DNA of 64,000 nucleotides from Massilia litorea (GTDB lineage: Bacteria; Pseudomonadota; Gammaproteobacteria; Burkholderiales; Burkholderiaceae_D): the NCBI RefSeq assembly GCF_015101885.1, contig NZ_CP062941.1:2046001-2110000 (forward strand). The letters are read 5' to 3'. A program made the position numbers and the translations under genes. The notes beneath the pieces are model-generated. The model was given only the letters and a program-made list of their open reading frames with translations. It was not told the DNA's origin and did no database searches. The first letter of the stretch is position 1. Every line of letters starts with the position of its first letter. Below are positions 17,390-25,987 of the stretch, in pieces.

Positions 17390-18747
17390 CTGGCTATGGC
17401 AATCGTATCGAGATTGGCGACGAGTTCGCCGCGCAATGAATAATCCAGGCTTTCGGTGACGCGCACATCGACCAGCTGGCCGATCAGCGCATGTCCCGAG
17501 CTGCCCGGCGCGAAAATGACCACCCGGTTGCTCTCGGTGCGGCCTTGCAGTTCGGACGGATCTTTCTTCGACGGTCCCTCGACGAGCACGCGCTGGACCG
17601 TGCCGACCATCGCCGCACTGTACTTGCGCGTGTTGGCGTCGATCAGGGCCTGCAGGCGTTGCAGGCGCGCCAACTTGACCTCGTGCGGGGTATCGTCTTC
17701 CAGGTTCGCGGCCGGCGTGCCGGGGCGCTTGCTGAAGATAAAACTGAAACTGTTATCGAAGCCGACATCCTGCACCAGCTTCATCATGGCCTCGAAATCG
17801 GCATCGGTTTCGCCGGGGAATCCCACGATGAAATCCGAGGAGATCGCGATGTCGGGGCGCACCGCACGGATGCGGCGAATGATCGATTTGTATTCCAGCC
17901 CCGTATAGCCGCGCTTCATGGCGCCGAGGATGCGGTCGGAACCGTGCTGCACGGGCAGGTACAGGTGGTTCACCAGCTGCGGGATCTTCGCGTAGGCGTC
18001 GATCAGGCGCTGCGTAAATTCCTTCGGGTGGCTGGTGACGAAACGCAGGCGCTCGATGCCGGGAATGTCGGCCACGTATTCGAGCAGCAAGGCAAAATCG
18101 GCAGTCTCGCCACTTTCCATCGTGCCGCGATAGGCATTCACGTTCTGGCCCAGCAGCATGATTTCCTTGACGCCCTGGGCAGCCAGTCCCGCTACTTCCG
18201 TCAGCACGTCCTCGAAGCGGCGCGACACTTCCTCGCCGCGGGTGTACGGCACCACGCAGTAACTGCAATATTTACTGCAGCCTTCCATGATCGACACATA
18301 GGCCACCGGGCCGTCGATCTTGGCCGGGGGCAGGTGATCGAACTTCTCGATTTCCGGGAAGCTGATGTCGACCTGGGCCGTGCCGGTGCTGCGGCGCTCG
18401 CGGATCATCTGCGGCAGGCGATGCAGGGTCTGCGGCCCGAACACCATGTCCACATGCGGCGCGCGCTTGACGATCGCTTCGCCTTCCTGTGAGGCCACGC
18501 ATCCGCCTACACCAATGATGAGGTCGGGACGCTCGCGTTTCAAGGCGCGCAGCCGACCGAGGTCGGAAAATACTTTTTCCTGAGCCTTTTCTCGTACAGA
18601 ACAAGTATTAAAGAGAATGACGTCGGCATCCTCGGGCGTCTCGGTACGCACGAGCCCGTCGGACGCGCCGAGGACGTCCGCCATCTTGTCCGAGTCGTAC
18701 TCGTTCATCTGGCAACCAAAGGTCTTGATAAATACTTTTTTCTGCAT
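17386..18747 (-). CDS. miaB: tRNA-2-methylthio-N6-dimethylallyladenosine synthase
   Basis: MiaB is a radical SAM methylthiotransferase that converts i6A37 to ms2i6A37 in tRNA. The product is 453 aa. UPF0004 cluster cysteines are Cys12, 49 and 83. The radical SAM cluster motif CSKYCSYC gives Cys157, 161 and 164. A C-terminal TRAM domain ends the protein. The ATG at 18747 ([19 protein letters not shown]) matches the family N-terminus; a longer open frame upstream lacks similarity. No clear ribosome site precedes it, and the leader can pair with itself next to the start. MiaA, the preceding enzyme, is encoded at 31.5 kb. Confidence 0.96.
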   Translation of the reverse strand: MQKKVFIKTFGCQMNEYDSDKMADVLGASDGLVRTETPEDADVILFNTCSVREKAQEKVFSDLGRLRALKRERPDLIIGVGGCVASQEGEAIVKRAPHVDMVFGPQTLHRLPQMIRERRSTGTAQVDISFPEIEKFDHLPPAKIDGPVAYVSIMEGCSKYCSYCVVPYTRGEEVSRRFEDVLTEVAGLAAQGVKEIMLLGQNVNAYRGTMESGETADFALLLEYVADIPGIERLRFVTSHPKEFTQRLIDAYAKIPQLVNHLYLPVQHGSDRILGAMKRGYTGLEYKSIIRRIRAVRPDIAISSDFIVGFPGETDADFEAMMKLVQDVGFDNSFSFIFSKRPGTPAANLEDDTPHEVKLARLQRLQALIDANTRKYSAAMVGTVQRVLVEGPSKKDPSELQGRTESNRVVIFAPGSSGHALIGQLVDVRVTESLDYSLRGELVANLDTIAIAS

Positions 18748-19359
18748 GTGTTTGGTGAGAAAGGAAGGCGGGAGCCGTGGCAAGGCGACAAGCCAGTTTA
18801 CCGTAATTTGGTCTTGCTCACCAAAAAACGGCTTATGCATGGGCGATATTCGATGCGTTTTGGAATGATGTGTTGCCCGGTCTGAAACGATTGCCATTCT
18901 AGCCAGATTGTTAAATTGCGCGCAGGAATTAAATCGCTGGGACTAAGGCAGAGTCAGCGTTTGCTCAATATATTTCCTGTTGTAAATCAAGACCTTCGAT
19001 CCAAATTCTTTTACACAAATTACCAAAAAAAATCTCTTGCGTGCGCCACAAATTATCCCCATGTGTTGAAATGCCTATGTGACAAGCTTTCCACACGATA
19101 GCTTGATTTCCAACAATGACTCATGTGCTCGGGACGGACACGAAGGGTTCGTAAGGGTCTGATAATTTGTTTGAAAGACAAGTGCGTTCGGGGGAGTATC
19201 AAGCAGGACGGATGTATGTCGGCATTGTTTTTAAGCTAGGACTCAGACTCGTTCTGTTTAATGGCCCAAGAGCGTGTCCGGGAACTTATGTTGACGGAAG
19301 CACAGTCATTAACAAAGTTCGTAGCGGAACTATTTTATTCACTTTACGAGGTAAAAATC
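18748..19359. other. AT-rich divergent intergenic region between miaB and the Cro-like gene
   Basis: This stretch of about 610 bases is clearly lower in GC than its flanks, particularly 18960-19110, and holds no convincing coding frame. It contains the miaB leader with a 9-base complementary pair (18751-18759 and 18817-18825), and the candidate promoter of the downstream regulator at 19309-19336. An open frame from 19261 runs into the regulator gene but lacks coding character before 19360. Low GC upstream of a regulator is typical of an H-NS target. Confidence 0.5.
19309..19336 (+). promoter_or_regulatory. Candidate sigma-70 promoter of the Cro-like regulator
   Basis: TTAACA (19309-19314) and TATTTT (19331-19336) are separated by 16 bases. 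Transcription would begin near 19343, leaving a leader of about 17 bases that includes GAGG (19348-19351) before the ATG at 19360. The close fit with the chosen start supports the call, but the -10 matches only four of six consensus bases. Confidence 0.35.
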
Positions 19360-19749
19360 ATGGCACACCATGCTTTGTCATCGCAGGAAAGCTACAACCC
19401 CAACCACCTGCTCGACATCTTGCTCGGCAAGATGCAGCTGAAGAACGACGCGGCCCTGTCGCGCATGCTCGAGGTGGCTCCACCGGTTATCAGCAAAATC
19501 CGCCACCACCGCCTGCCGGTCGGCGCCTCGCTGCTGATCCGCATGCACGAAGTGACCGGCATGAGCATTCGCGACCTGCGCGACTTGATGGGCGACCGCC
19601 GTACCAAGTATCGCCTGTCCGACGCCCAGGGCCGTCCGAAGCCAGAAGAGAAGGCAGCGCAAGCGGCAGCCGCCCAACAGCAGCAGCAACAGCAGCAATC
19701 GCAGAACAACGAGGCTACGCCTTCGTCGTCCGGCAACTATGCGCACTAA
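19360..19749 (+). CDS. Cro/C1-type helix-turn-helix protein with a glutamine run
   Basis: This 129-residue protein is of a small DNA-binding family conserved in Burkholderiales. Residues 13-90 hold the conserved core (NPNHLLDIL, then LKNDAALSRMLEVAPPVISKIRHHRLPVG, then IRDLRDLMGDRRTKYR). The segment 29-55 fits a lambda-repressor-type helix-turn-helix. The tail (95-129) is low complexity, with eight consecutive Gln at 106-113 encoded by mixed CAG and CAA codons. The start at 19360 has GAGG 8 bases upstream; the frame extends to 19261 without support. Its targets are unknown. It is followed by strong hairpins, so it is probably monocistronic. Confidence 0.82.
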   Translation: MAHHALSSQESYNPNHLLDILLGKMQLKNDAALSRMLEVAPPVISKIRHHRLPVGASLLIRMHEVTGMSIRDLRDLMGDRRTKYRLSDAQGRPKPEEKAAQAAAAQQQQQQQQSQNNEATPSSSGNYAH

Positions 19750-19756
19750 TATCGAC

Positions 19757-19782
19757 GGCATGGCAAGTCTCATTGCCATGCC
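19757..19782. terminator. Perfect hairpin just after the Cro-like gene
   Basis: Ten-base perfect arms (GGCATGGCAA and its complement) close a 6-base loop, 7 bases after the stop codon. There is no T-run, so it may stabilise the 3' end rather than terminate on its own. Confidence 0.5.
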
Positions 19783-19794
19783 TTCGGTAAAGCC

Positions 19795-19846
19795 AGGCAG
19801 CGGCCCGGCGTCCTGAGCGACGCCGCGCGCGCTGCCTGTTCTTTTT
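19795..19846 (+). terminator. Intrinsic terminator upstream of the glutathione transferase
   Basis: Outer arms AGGCAGCG and CGCTGCCT (19795-19802 and 19830-19837) enclose inner arms GGCGTC and GACGCC. The stem is followed by GTTCTTTTT. It ends the transcript of the Cro-like gene. The rest of the 324-base gap to 20073 shows no feature other than a moderately GC-rich leader for the next gene. Confidence 0.7.
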
Positions 19847-20073
19847 CGTGTCCCGCTGGCGCTTGCCTGCCGGATGCGTTGTCGTTTCCGTTTTCCCTTT
19901 CATTTGCCCAGCTTGCCGTGCGCTCGCGCGTCCGCCACGGCCTTGCCGCGTCCCTGGCCTTTTCTGCGCCGTCCCAAGCGCTGGTGCGCCGATTATTGTA
20001 TTCTCGCCATGCTTCGCCGGACCTGCCTTTCATGCAGCCCGGCGTGTCTATCACCACCAGATCAAGGACACCA

Positions 20074-20679
20074 ATGAAACTGTACTTCAGCCCCGGCGCC
20101 TGCTCGCTGTCTCCTCACATCGTCCTGCTCGAGGCCGGCCTGGCATTCACGTCCGAACGCGTCGACCTGCGCGAAAAGAAGACCGCCGGCGGCGACAACT
20201 ACCGCGCCATCAATCCGAAAGGCTATGTGCCGGCCCTGGCGCTGGACGACGGCACGCTGCTGACCGAAGGCCCGGCCATCGTCCAGTACCTGGCCGATCT
20301 GGCGCCGGGCGCGGCCCTGCTGCCGCCCGTCGGCGATGTCGCGCGTTATAAAGTCATCGGCTGGCTGAACTTCGTCTCCGCCGAATTGCACAAGAACTTC
20401 GGCCCGCTGTTCAACCCGGCCGCGACCGAGGACATGAAGGCCCACGCACACAAGATGCTCGCGCTGCGCCTCGACTACGTCGCCTCGCAACTGAACGGCC
20501 GCGACTACCTGGAAACGAATTTCAGTGTGGCCGATGCCTACCTGTTCACGGTGCTCGGCTGGACCGATTTCCTGAAAGTGAGCCTGGACGCCTGGCCGGT
20601 GCTGGGCGAGTACCGCGCCCGCGTTGCCGCGCGTCCGGCCGTGCAGCAGGCGCTGCGCGAAGAAGGCCTGGTCAAGTAA
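20074..20679 (+). CDS. gstA: Glutathione S-transferase (beta class)
   Basis: This 201-residue cytosolic enzyme conjugates glutathione to electrophiles. It begins MKLYFSPGACSLSPHI, where the Ser/Cys arrangement (SPGACS) is the beta-class GST signature with Cys10 as the active-site residue. The thioredoxin-like N-domain contains NPKGYVPALALDDG and EGPAIVQYLAD, and the alpha-helical C-domain includes the FSVADAYLF motif. AAGGA lies 5 bases before the ATG at 20074, which decides the start against an open upstream extension. It has no operon partner. Confidence 0.93.
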   Translation: MKLYFSPGACSLSPHIVLLEAGLAFTSERVDLREKKTAGGDNYRAINPKGYVPALALDDGTLLTEGPAIVQYLADLAPGAALLPPVGDVARYKVIGWLNFVSAELHKNFGPLFNPAATEDMKAHAHKMLALRLDYVASQLNGRDYLETNFSVADAYLFTVLGWTDFLKVSLDAWPVLGEYRARVAARPAVQQALREEGLVK

Positions 20680-20704
20680 ACGATAAAGTAAGAGAACGTA
20701 AGCG

Positions 20705-20734
20705 GGTACCGTCCCACTCCCTGTGGGCGGTACC
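20705..20734. terminator. Hairpin between gstA and the DUF1697 gene
   Basis: Arms GGTACCGTCCCAC and GTGGGCGGTACC pair with one bulged base around a 5-base loop. No T-run follows on either strand, so it is a weak terminator or a processing structure. Confidence 0.45.
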
Positions 20735-20742
20735 ATGAGCCC

Positions 20743-21309
20743 ATGACGAGTCAACGCTACATTGCCCTGATCCGCGGGATCAACGTCGGCCGCGCCAAGC
20801 GCGTGGCCATGGCCGATTTGCGCAAGCTGCTCGAGGAGCTTGGCTATACCGACGTGCGCAGCGTCCTCAACAGCGGCAACCTCGTGTTCGCCGCCGATGG
20901 GGTCGAAGCAGTTGCGGCCGCGGCCGCGATCGAAGAACAGATGGTGCTGAAACTCGGCGTTGCCGCCAAGGTGATGGTGCTCAGCCGCGAGGAACTGGCC
21001 ACCGTGCTGGCCGAGAATACGGTGCTGGAGCAGGCGAGCGACCATGCGCGCCTGCTCGTGTTCATCCTTGGCGACGCCGCCCTGCGCGCAGCGGTCGCGC
21101 CCCTGTGCGAACAGGCCTGGGGCAGCGAGGCGCTGGCGCTCGGCCAGCGTGCGGCGTATGTCTGGTGTCCGGAAGGCGTGCTGGCCAGTGCCGCAGCCAC
21201 CGCGCTCGGCAAGCAGCTGGGCGACAACACGACCTCGCGCAACTGGAATACCTTGTGCAAGCTCTATGCGCTGTGCAATGAGCCGGCGATGGCGCCGCCA
21301 GGAGCGTAA
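20743..21309 (+). CDS. DUF1697 family protein
   Basis: This 188-residue protein has the DUF1697 layout. An N-terminal ferredoxin-like half contains YIALIRGINVGRAKRVAMADLRKLLEEL and VLNSGNLVF. The C-terminal half has the YVWCPEG and NWNTLCKL motifs. Several structures exist for the family but its biochemical role is unknown. The start ATG has no strong ribosome site and sits directly after a hairpin. The gene is not obviously tied to its neighbours. Confidence 0.85.
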   Translation: MTSQRYIALIRGINVGRAKRVAMADLRKLLEELGYTDVRSVLNSGNLVFAADGVEAVAAAAAIEEQMVLKLGVAAKVMVLSREELATVLAENTVLEQASDHARLLVFILGDAALRAAVAPLCEQAWGSEALALGQRAAYVWCPEGVLASAAATALGKQLGDNTTSRNWNTLCKLYALCNEPAMAPPGA

Positions 21310-21941
21310 CGAGTTCGCCTCGTGCCGACTCCTGTACCTGCTTGACGCTTTACTTGAATTTTTCGCTGCTGTGCCGACGCGCCCGATAGCCGAGCAGGAT
21401 CAGGCCGACCAGCATCATGGCGGAAACCTCGGGTTCCTGCAGCTCGGAAATGCTGGTCGGCAGCGCAAAACGCCGTGACGCACCGACGTTCGATTCGTGC
21501 CGAAAACAGCTCGGCGGCAAGTCGCCGCGCATCATCGTGGAAGTCCGCAAACCTGTGAAAGAAATGCGACAGGGAGTCAATCCGACAATGCCAAGCAGTC
21601 AAGCTTTTCGTCGCCTCTCATTGAAACTGTATTAACTGTTTTCCATAATGACCACGCGTGATACTGCATTTTTTGCCAGGCCGACAACGAATTGCGTTGT
21701 CAAGGTTTCCAGCTATGAGCCCGATCAAGAAATTTTAAGCGTGGCGTATACATCTGCGTTTTCTTTACGGGTATAGTCTCTCTATCCCTATTGCCCCAAG
21801 GCATCAAAATGATGTCGAACTCATATGTTCGGCATATCTACGGCCTCCAAGAGCCGCCGCCTTTCCGACAGTTTCATTTGGAACGGCAACCGCTGTTTGC
21901 ACTGTCGCAGCCGCGCACCAACCATTTGTAAAGTCACGAAC
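21310..21941. other. Intergenic region with a gene remnant and no intact gene
   Basis: Apart from the PEP-CTERM-like remnant at 21350-21442 on the minus strand, I see no coding sequence. From about 21610 to 21800 the sequence is AT-rich and probably holds the promoter of the AAA protease gene. TATAGT at 21772-21777 is a possible -10 element but lacks a matching -35. Confidence 0.45.
21350..21442 (-). pseudogene. PEP-CTERM sorting-signal remnant
   Basis: On the minus strand the last 31 residues of a short frame read LQEPEVSAMM, then LVGLILLG, then YRARRHSSEKFK. This is the tripartite layout of a PEP-CTERM signal: a PEP-like motif, one hydrophobic helix and a basic tail. The upstream residues do not look like the Gly/Ser/Thr-rich passenger of such proteins. 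The body of the gene therefore seems lost or frameshifted. The motif itself is imperfect (QEPE for PEP). Chance similarity cannot be excluded. Confidence 0.35.
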
Positions 21942-23900
21942 ATGCCCAATTTTGCCCGACTTCAGATTGCCCTCAAGAACATTTATGTACGCATCGCTGC
22001 CGCTGTCCTGCTGGGCGCGGTCACTGGCATTGCGATCTATACGGCTGACGCGCCGCAGGATCCAAGCCCGGTCGTGCATTCGCAGGACATTTCTGAAATC
22101 ACGCGCCTGGCCGGCCAGAAAGACAAGCTCGACTACCTGATGGTGGCCAAGCCGCTGTCGGAGTCGCCGCGCTATGTCTTCAAGTTCAAGGATGCGCCCG
22201 CGCTGCACGTGGTCAAGGTGCCGAGCACCTCGCACCTGTCGCTCGAGCGCGAAGTGCTGCTCAAGAATGCGATTCCGTATTCGATCGCCAAGGACGAGTT
22301 CCTGGCCTCGCACAAGAGCGTGCTCGACGAAGGCGGCTCGGTGGGCGCCGACGCGGCCGACTTCCTGAAGCGCCACGCTTTCGAGATCGTGCTGTTGCTG
22401 TTGATCGTCTACAGCCTGAAGTTCGGTATCCCGGGCATGGGTGCCAGCGCCACGATGATCATGCCGGACAAGCTCAAGGGCAGCATGGACGACCTGATCG
22501 GCATGGAAGACATCAAGCAGGAAGTGCTGCACCTGGAAGACATGATCCGCAACCGCGACGAGTACGCGTCGCACAACATCGACAAGCCGTTCAACGTGAT
22601 GCTGACCGGGCCTGCCGGTACCGGCAAGACGAAGCTGGTCGGCTACCTGGCCAAGCGCCTGAACCTGCCGCTGATCTCGGCGTCGGGCTCGGCCCTGGAA
22701 TCGGGTTACGTCGGCGGCGGCTCGAAAGCCCTGAACGCCCTGTACCGCAAGGCTTGCGCCAAGGGCAAATGCATCATCTTCCTCGATGAAGGCCAGAGCC
22801 TGTTCATGCCGCGCGGCCGCAGCGAAAAGAAATGGGAAGACGATACCGCCAACACCCTGCTCGGCCTGCTGGACGGCGTGAAAAGCGACAAGGGCCAGGG
22901 CGTCATCTGGGTCATTGCTTCGAATTTCGACGACGCCTCGACCGAGATGGACGAAGCGATGCTGCGCCGCTTCTCGGTCAAGATCAACTTCCGCCTGCCG
23001 AACAAGGGCGAGCGCCGCGAACTGATCAAGAGCTTCCTGTCGCGTAAAAAAGAGGGCCTGGTCGACTACAACGACCTCGACCTGGACCAGGTGGCGGAAA
23101 TCACGCAGAACCTGAGTCCGGCCCTGCTGGAAACCGTGGTCGAACGTGCTTCGATGCTGTCGATCCAGGAAAAGACGATCATCAATACCGATCTGCTGTT
23201 CCGTGCCTACGAGCGCGCCACGATCGGCCTGACCGACCGCGCCACCACGGCCGAGAAGCACAAGCAGCGCGAGCGCATCGCCCTGCACGAACTGGGCCAC
23301 TTCTTCATGCAGATCGACCCGCACCTGCGTGCCGGCCTCTCCCTGGCCGAAGTGAAGGAAAAGTCGCACCTGCTGAAGATTTCGACGGAAGCGGTGTCGA
23401 AGATCGGCGCCCTCGGTTACGTGCTGCAGTCGGGTGACGACATGTCGCTGCGCACGCTGGAAGAGCTCGAGCGCGACGTGGTCGGGCTGTACGGCGGCAT
23501 GGCGGCCGAAGAGCTGTTCTACGGCGCCCGCGGCATCTCGGTCGGCGCCCAGAACGACATCGAGAAGGTCACCAAGATGCTCAACCTGATGGTCAACCGC
23601 CTGTCGATGTACTCGCGCTCGAAGATCGACTACAGCCAGTTGAAAAACGACGCCAGCGGCGAGCACACGCTGCGCCAGATGGAAGAAAAGGCCGACGAAC
23701 TGTATAGCTACACGCTGGGCGCGATGCGCGACTACCGCGCGCTGATCGAGTCGCTGAAGGACACGCTGCTCGAGCAATACGTACTGTCGAAGGACGCCGT
23801 GTTCGCGCTGCTGGAAGAGCACAAGGACTTGCTGCACTTCGCACCGAAGCACGCGAACCTGAAACTGTGCTCGGAGACCGGGGAGATGGTCGCAGCCTGA
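21942..23900 (+). CDS. FtsH-like membrane AAA+ ATPase with M41-type protease motif
   Basis: This 652-residue protein has an N-terminal membrane helix (about 14-32), a periplasmic domain and a second helix (about 148-163). An AAA+ module and a peptidase domain follow. Walker A GPAGTGKT is at about 222-229, Walker B is IIFLDEGQS and the arginine-finger region is MLRRF. The zinc motif HELGH lies at about 449-453, with the third ligand Asp in GAQND near 538, as in FtsH (HEAGH). Walker B lacks FtsH's IDA, and the second region of homology is short. It is therefore a divergent paralogue rather than FtsH itself. The ATG at 21942 is preferred over an upstream frame. It is monocistronic, with a strong terminator. 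Confidence 0.82.
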   Translation: MPNFARLQIALKNIYVRIAAAVLLGAVTGIAIYTADAPQDPSPVVHSQDISEITRLAGQKDKLDYLMVAKPLSESPRYVFKFKDAPALHVVKVPSTSHLSLEREVLLKNAIPYSIAKDEFLASHKSVLDEGGSVGADAADFLKRHAFEIVLLLLIVYSLKFGIPGMGASATMIMPDKLKGSMDDLIGMEDIKQEVLHLEDMIRNRDEYASHNIDKPFNVMLTGPAGTGKTKLVGYLAKRLNLPLISASGSALESGYVGGGSKALNALYRKACAKGKCIIFLDEGQSLFMPRGRSEKKWEDDTANTLLGLLDGVKSDKGQGVIWVIASNFDDASTEMDEAMLRRFSVKINFRLPNKGERRELIKSFLSRKKEGLVDYNDLDLDQVAEITQNLSPALLETVVERASMLSIQEKTIINTDLLFRAYERATIGLTDRATTAEKHKQRERIALHELGHFFMQIDPHLRAGLSLAEVKEKSHLLKISTEAVSKIGALGYVLQSGDDMSLRTLEELERDVVGLYGGMAAEELFYGARGISVGAQNDIEKVTKMLNLMVNRLSMYSRSKIDYSQLKNDASGEHTLRQMEEKADELYSYTLGAMRDYRALIESLKDTLLEQYVLSKDAVFALLEEHKDLLHFAPKHANLKLCSETGEMVAA

Positions 23901-23914
23901 GATCTGGCGTCAAC

Positions 23915-23956
23915 AAAAAATGCCCGCTGTGCGTGATGCGCCAGCGGGCATTTTTT
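23915..23956. terminator. Intrinsic terminator after the FtsH-like gene
   Basis: Perfect 15-base arms, beginning with six A and ending with six T, enclose a 12-base loop. It works in both directions and separates the AAA protease from the opposing antiporter gene. Confidence 0.9.
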
Positions 23957-23980
23957 ATTGTTGGCCGATGCGCACGGAAT

Positions 23981-24097
23981 GGTGGGCACGGGGTGCCCGA
24001 TGAAACTGTGGGCGAGGCCATTGGTCCCGCCCACCCCTACACCTGCCTCGGCCTGTTGTTTTTCGTAGGGTGGGCGCCCCGCGCCCACCGATACGCG
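23981..24097. repeat. REP-like palindromes (site 2)
   Basis: One long unit (23981-24040) contains GGTGGGCAC, GATGAAACTG, GGCGAGGCCATTGG and CCCACCCCTAC. A second short unit (24064-24097) has the GTAGGGTGGGC head with its complement. The long unit is closely similar to the one at 50967-51030. Both lie between convergent genes. Confidence 0.72.
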
Positions 24098-24105
24098 CAG
24101 CCCTC

Positions 24106-25818
24106 TCAGTGCTGGTGTTCCTTCTCTTTCAGCGTCTGCATCACATACCGCGTCATGCTCCCCGCCAGCTCATGCTCGCCGAGGAAGACCTTGCCGCCCG
24201 TATCCCTGCGCAGCAGCTCTGCCTCTTCCTCGTTATGCGTACGCACCACGCAGCGGATCGCCGGATTGAGCATGGTTGCCGTCTCGACCATCTTGCGGAC
24301 GTGGAAGGTGTCGGGCGTGGCGATCACCAGCACCGCCGCACGCGCGATATGGGCCTGGATCAGCACCGCCGGTTCGGCCGCATTGCCGACCACCGCCGGC
24401 TGGTCGCGCCGGCGCAGCGCTTCGACCAGTTCGCGGTTCTGTTCGGCGACGACGAAGTGCACGCCCTGCGCAGTCAGTTCGTCGGCGATGCGCCGTCCCA
24501 CGCGGCCGAAACCGACCAGCACCACCTGCCCGGTCAGGCGTTCGTGCGGCACCGTCATCGGCAGTTCGGCCAGCGGATCGGGCGAAGCTTCGAGCTTGCG
24601 CACGGCCTCTGAATTCGCGCGCAGCCAGCGCTGCAGCGGCTCGATCGCCTTGAACAGCAGCGGATTGACGGCGATCGAGATGATGGCGCCGGCCAGGATC
24701 AGGCTTTGCCCCTCTTTCGGCATCAGTTCCAGCGAAATGCCGAGCGCCGCCAGGATGAAGGAGAATTCGCCGATCTGCGCCAGGCTGGCCGAAACCGTGA
24801 TCGCCGTATTCAACGGATAGCGCAGGGCCAGCACCAGCACCATGGCCGCGATCGACTTGCCGAAAATGATGACGGCGACCACTGCCAGCACCTTCACCGG
24901 GCTGTCGACCAGCACCGCCGGATCGAACAGCATGCCGACCGAGACGAAGAACAGCACCGAGAACGCGTCGCGCAAGGGCAGCGACTCTTCGGCGGCGCGG
25001 TGGGAGAGGTCCGACTCGCGCAGCACCATGCCGGCAAAGAAGGCGCCCAGCGCGAACGAGACCCCGAACAGCTCCGAGGAGCCATAGGCGATGCCGACCG
25101 CGGCGGCAATCACCGCCAGCGTAAACAGTTCGCGCGAGGCCGTCTTGGCAACCCGCCACAGGAACCAGGGAAACAGTTTGCGGCCGACGATCAGCATGAA
25201 GGCGACAAAGGCGCCCACCTGCAGCAGCGTTTTACCGAGCGCATATAGAAGCGATGCATCTGCCCCCCCGGCGCCGTCGGCACCCTTGCCGCCGAGCGGA
25301 CCGGCGAGCGCCGGCAGCAGCACCAGCACCAGCACCGTGACCAGGTCTTCGACCACCAGCCAGCCGACCGCGATGCGGCCGTTCATCGAGTCGAGGATGC
25401 CGCGCCCTTCGAGCGCGCGCAGCAGCACCACGGTACTGGCCACCGACAGCGCCAGGCCGAATACCAGGCCCGCACCGAGGCTCCAGCCCCACATGTACGC
25501 CATGCCCATGCCCATCGCGGTCGCGACCGCGATCTGCAGCACCGCGCCGGGCAGGGCGATCTTGCGTACGTCGAGCAGGTCGCGCAATGAAAAGTGCAGG
25601 CCGACCCCGAACATCAGCAGCATCACACCGATCTCGGCCAGTTGCGAGGCCAGCCCGACGTCGGCAACGAAGCCCGGCGTGGCCGGCCCGATGACGATGC
25701 CGGCGGCGAGATACCCCACCAGGGCCGGCAGTTTCAGGCGCACGGCGAGCATGCCGAAGATGAGGCCGAAGCCGAGGGCGGCGGCGATGGTGGTGATCAG
25801 GCTGAGTTCATGATGCAT
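24106..25818 (-). CDS. ybaL: YbaL-type monovalent cation:proton antiporter (CPA2)
   Basis: This 570-residue inner-membrane antiporter closely follows E. coli YbaL from its first residues (MHHELSLITTIAAALGFGLIFGML). About 12 membrane helices (1-390) are followed by a cytosolic TrkA-N/RCK domain (about 415-530) with the NAD-binding VVLVGFGRVGRRIADEL. The core motif VGWLVVEDLVTVLVLVLLP is present. Expected to exchange K+ (or Na+) for H+ under nucleotide control. AAGGAG sits 9 bases before the ATG at 25818, fixing the start. The gene stands alone, divergent from the thiolase gene. Confidence 0.92.
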   Translation of the reverse strand: MHHELSLITTIAAALGFGLIFGMLAVRLKLPALVGYLAAGIVIGPATPGFVADVGLASQLAEIGVMLLMFGVGLHFSLRDLLDVRKIALPGAVLQIAVATAMGMGMAYMWGWSLGAGLVFGLALSVASTVVLLRALEGRGILDSMNGRIAVGWLVVEDLVTVLVLVLLPALAGPLGGKGADGAGGADASLLYALGKTLLQVGAFVAFMLIVGRKLFPWFLWRVAKTASRELFTLAVIAAAVGIAYGSSELFGVSFALGAFFAGMVLRESDLSHRAAEESLPLRDAFSVLFFVSVGMLFDPAVLVDSPVKVLAVVAVIIFGKSIAAMVLVLALRYPLNTAITVSASLAQIGEFSFILAALGISLELMPKEGQSLILAGAIISIAVNPLLFKAIEPLQRWLRANSEAVRKLEASPDPLAELPMTVPHERLTGQVVLVGFGRVGRRIADELTAQGVHFVVAEQNRELVEALRRRDQPAVVGNAAEPAVLIQAHIARAAVLVIATPDTFHVRKMVETATMLNPAIRCVVRTHNEEEAELLRRDTGGKVFLGEHELAGSMTRYVMQTLKEKEHQH

Positions 25819-25987
25819 GCAGGACGGCTCCTTATCAAGGTGGAATCGCACCAGTATAAGCGACGATGCCGACATGGCCGGAAAATAGAGGATTGCCTCG
25901 GGAGGCTGGCGGGTCCAGCCCGGCTCTGGCTGGCTATAATCGATTCGATAAAGGCGGTTACAGCCACGAACACAAACAGGAGACAGC

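Noticed and set aside
21804..23852. A 682-codon minus-strand frame opposite the FtsH-like gene
   Set aside because: It is a compositional shadow. The plus strand carries all AAA and M41 motifs.
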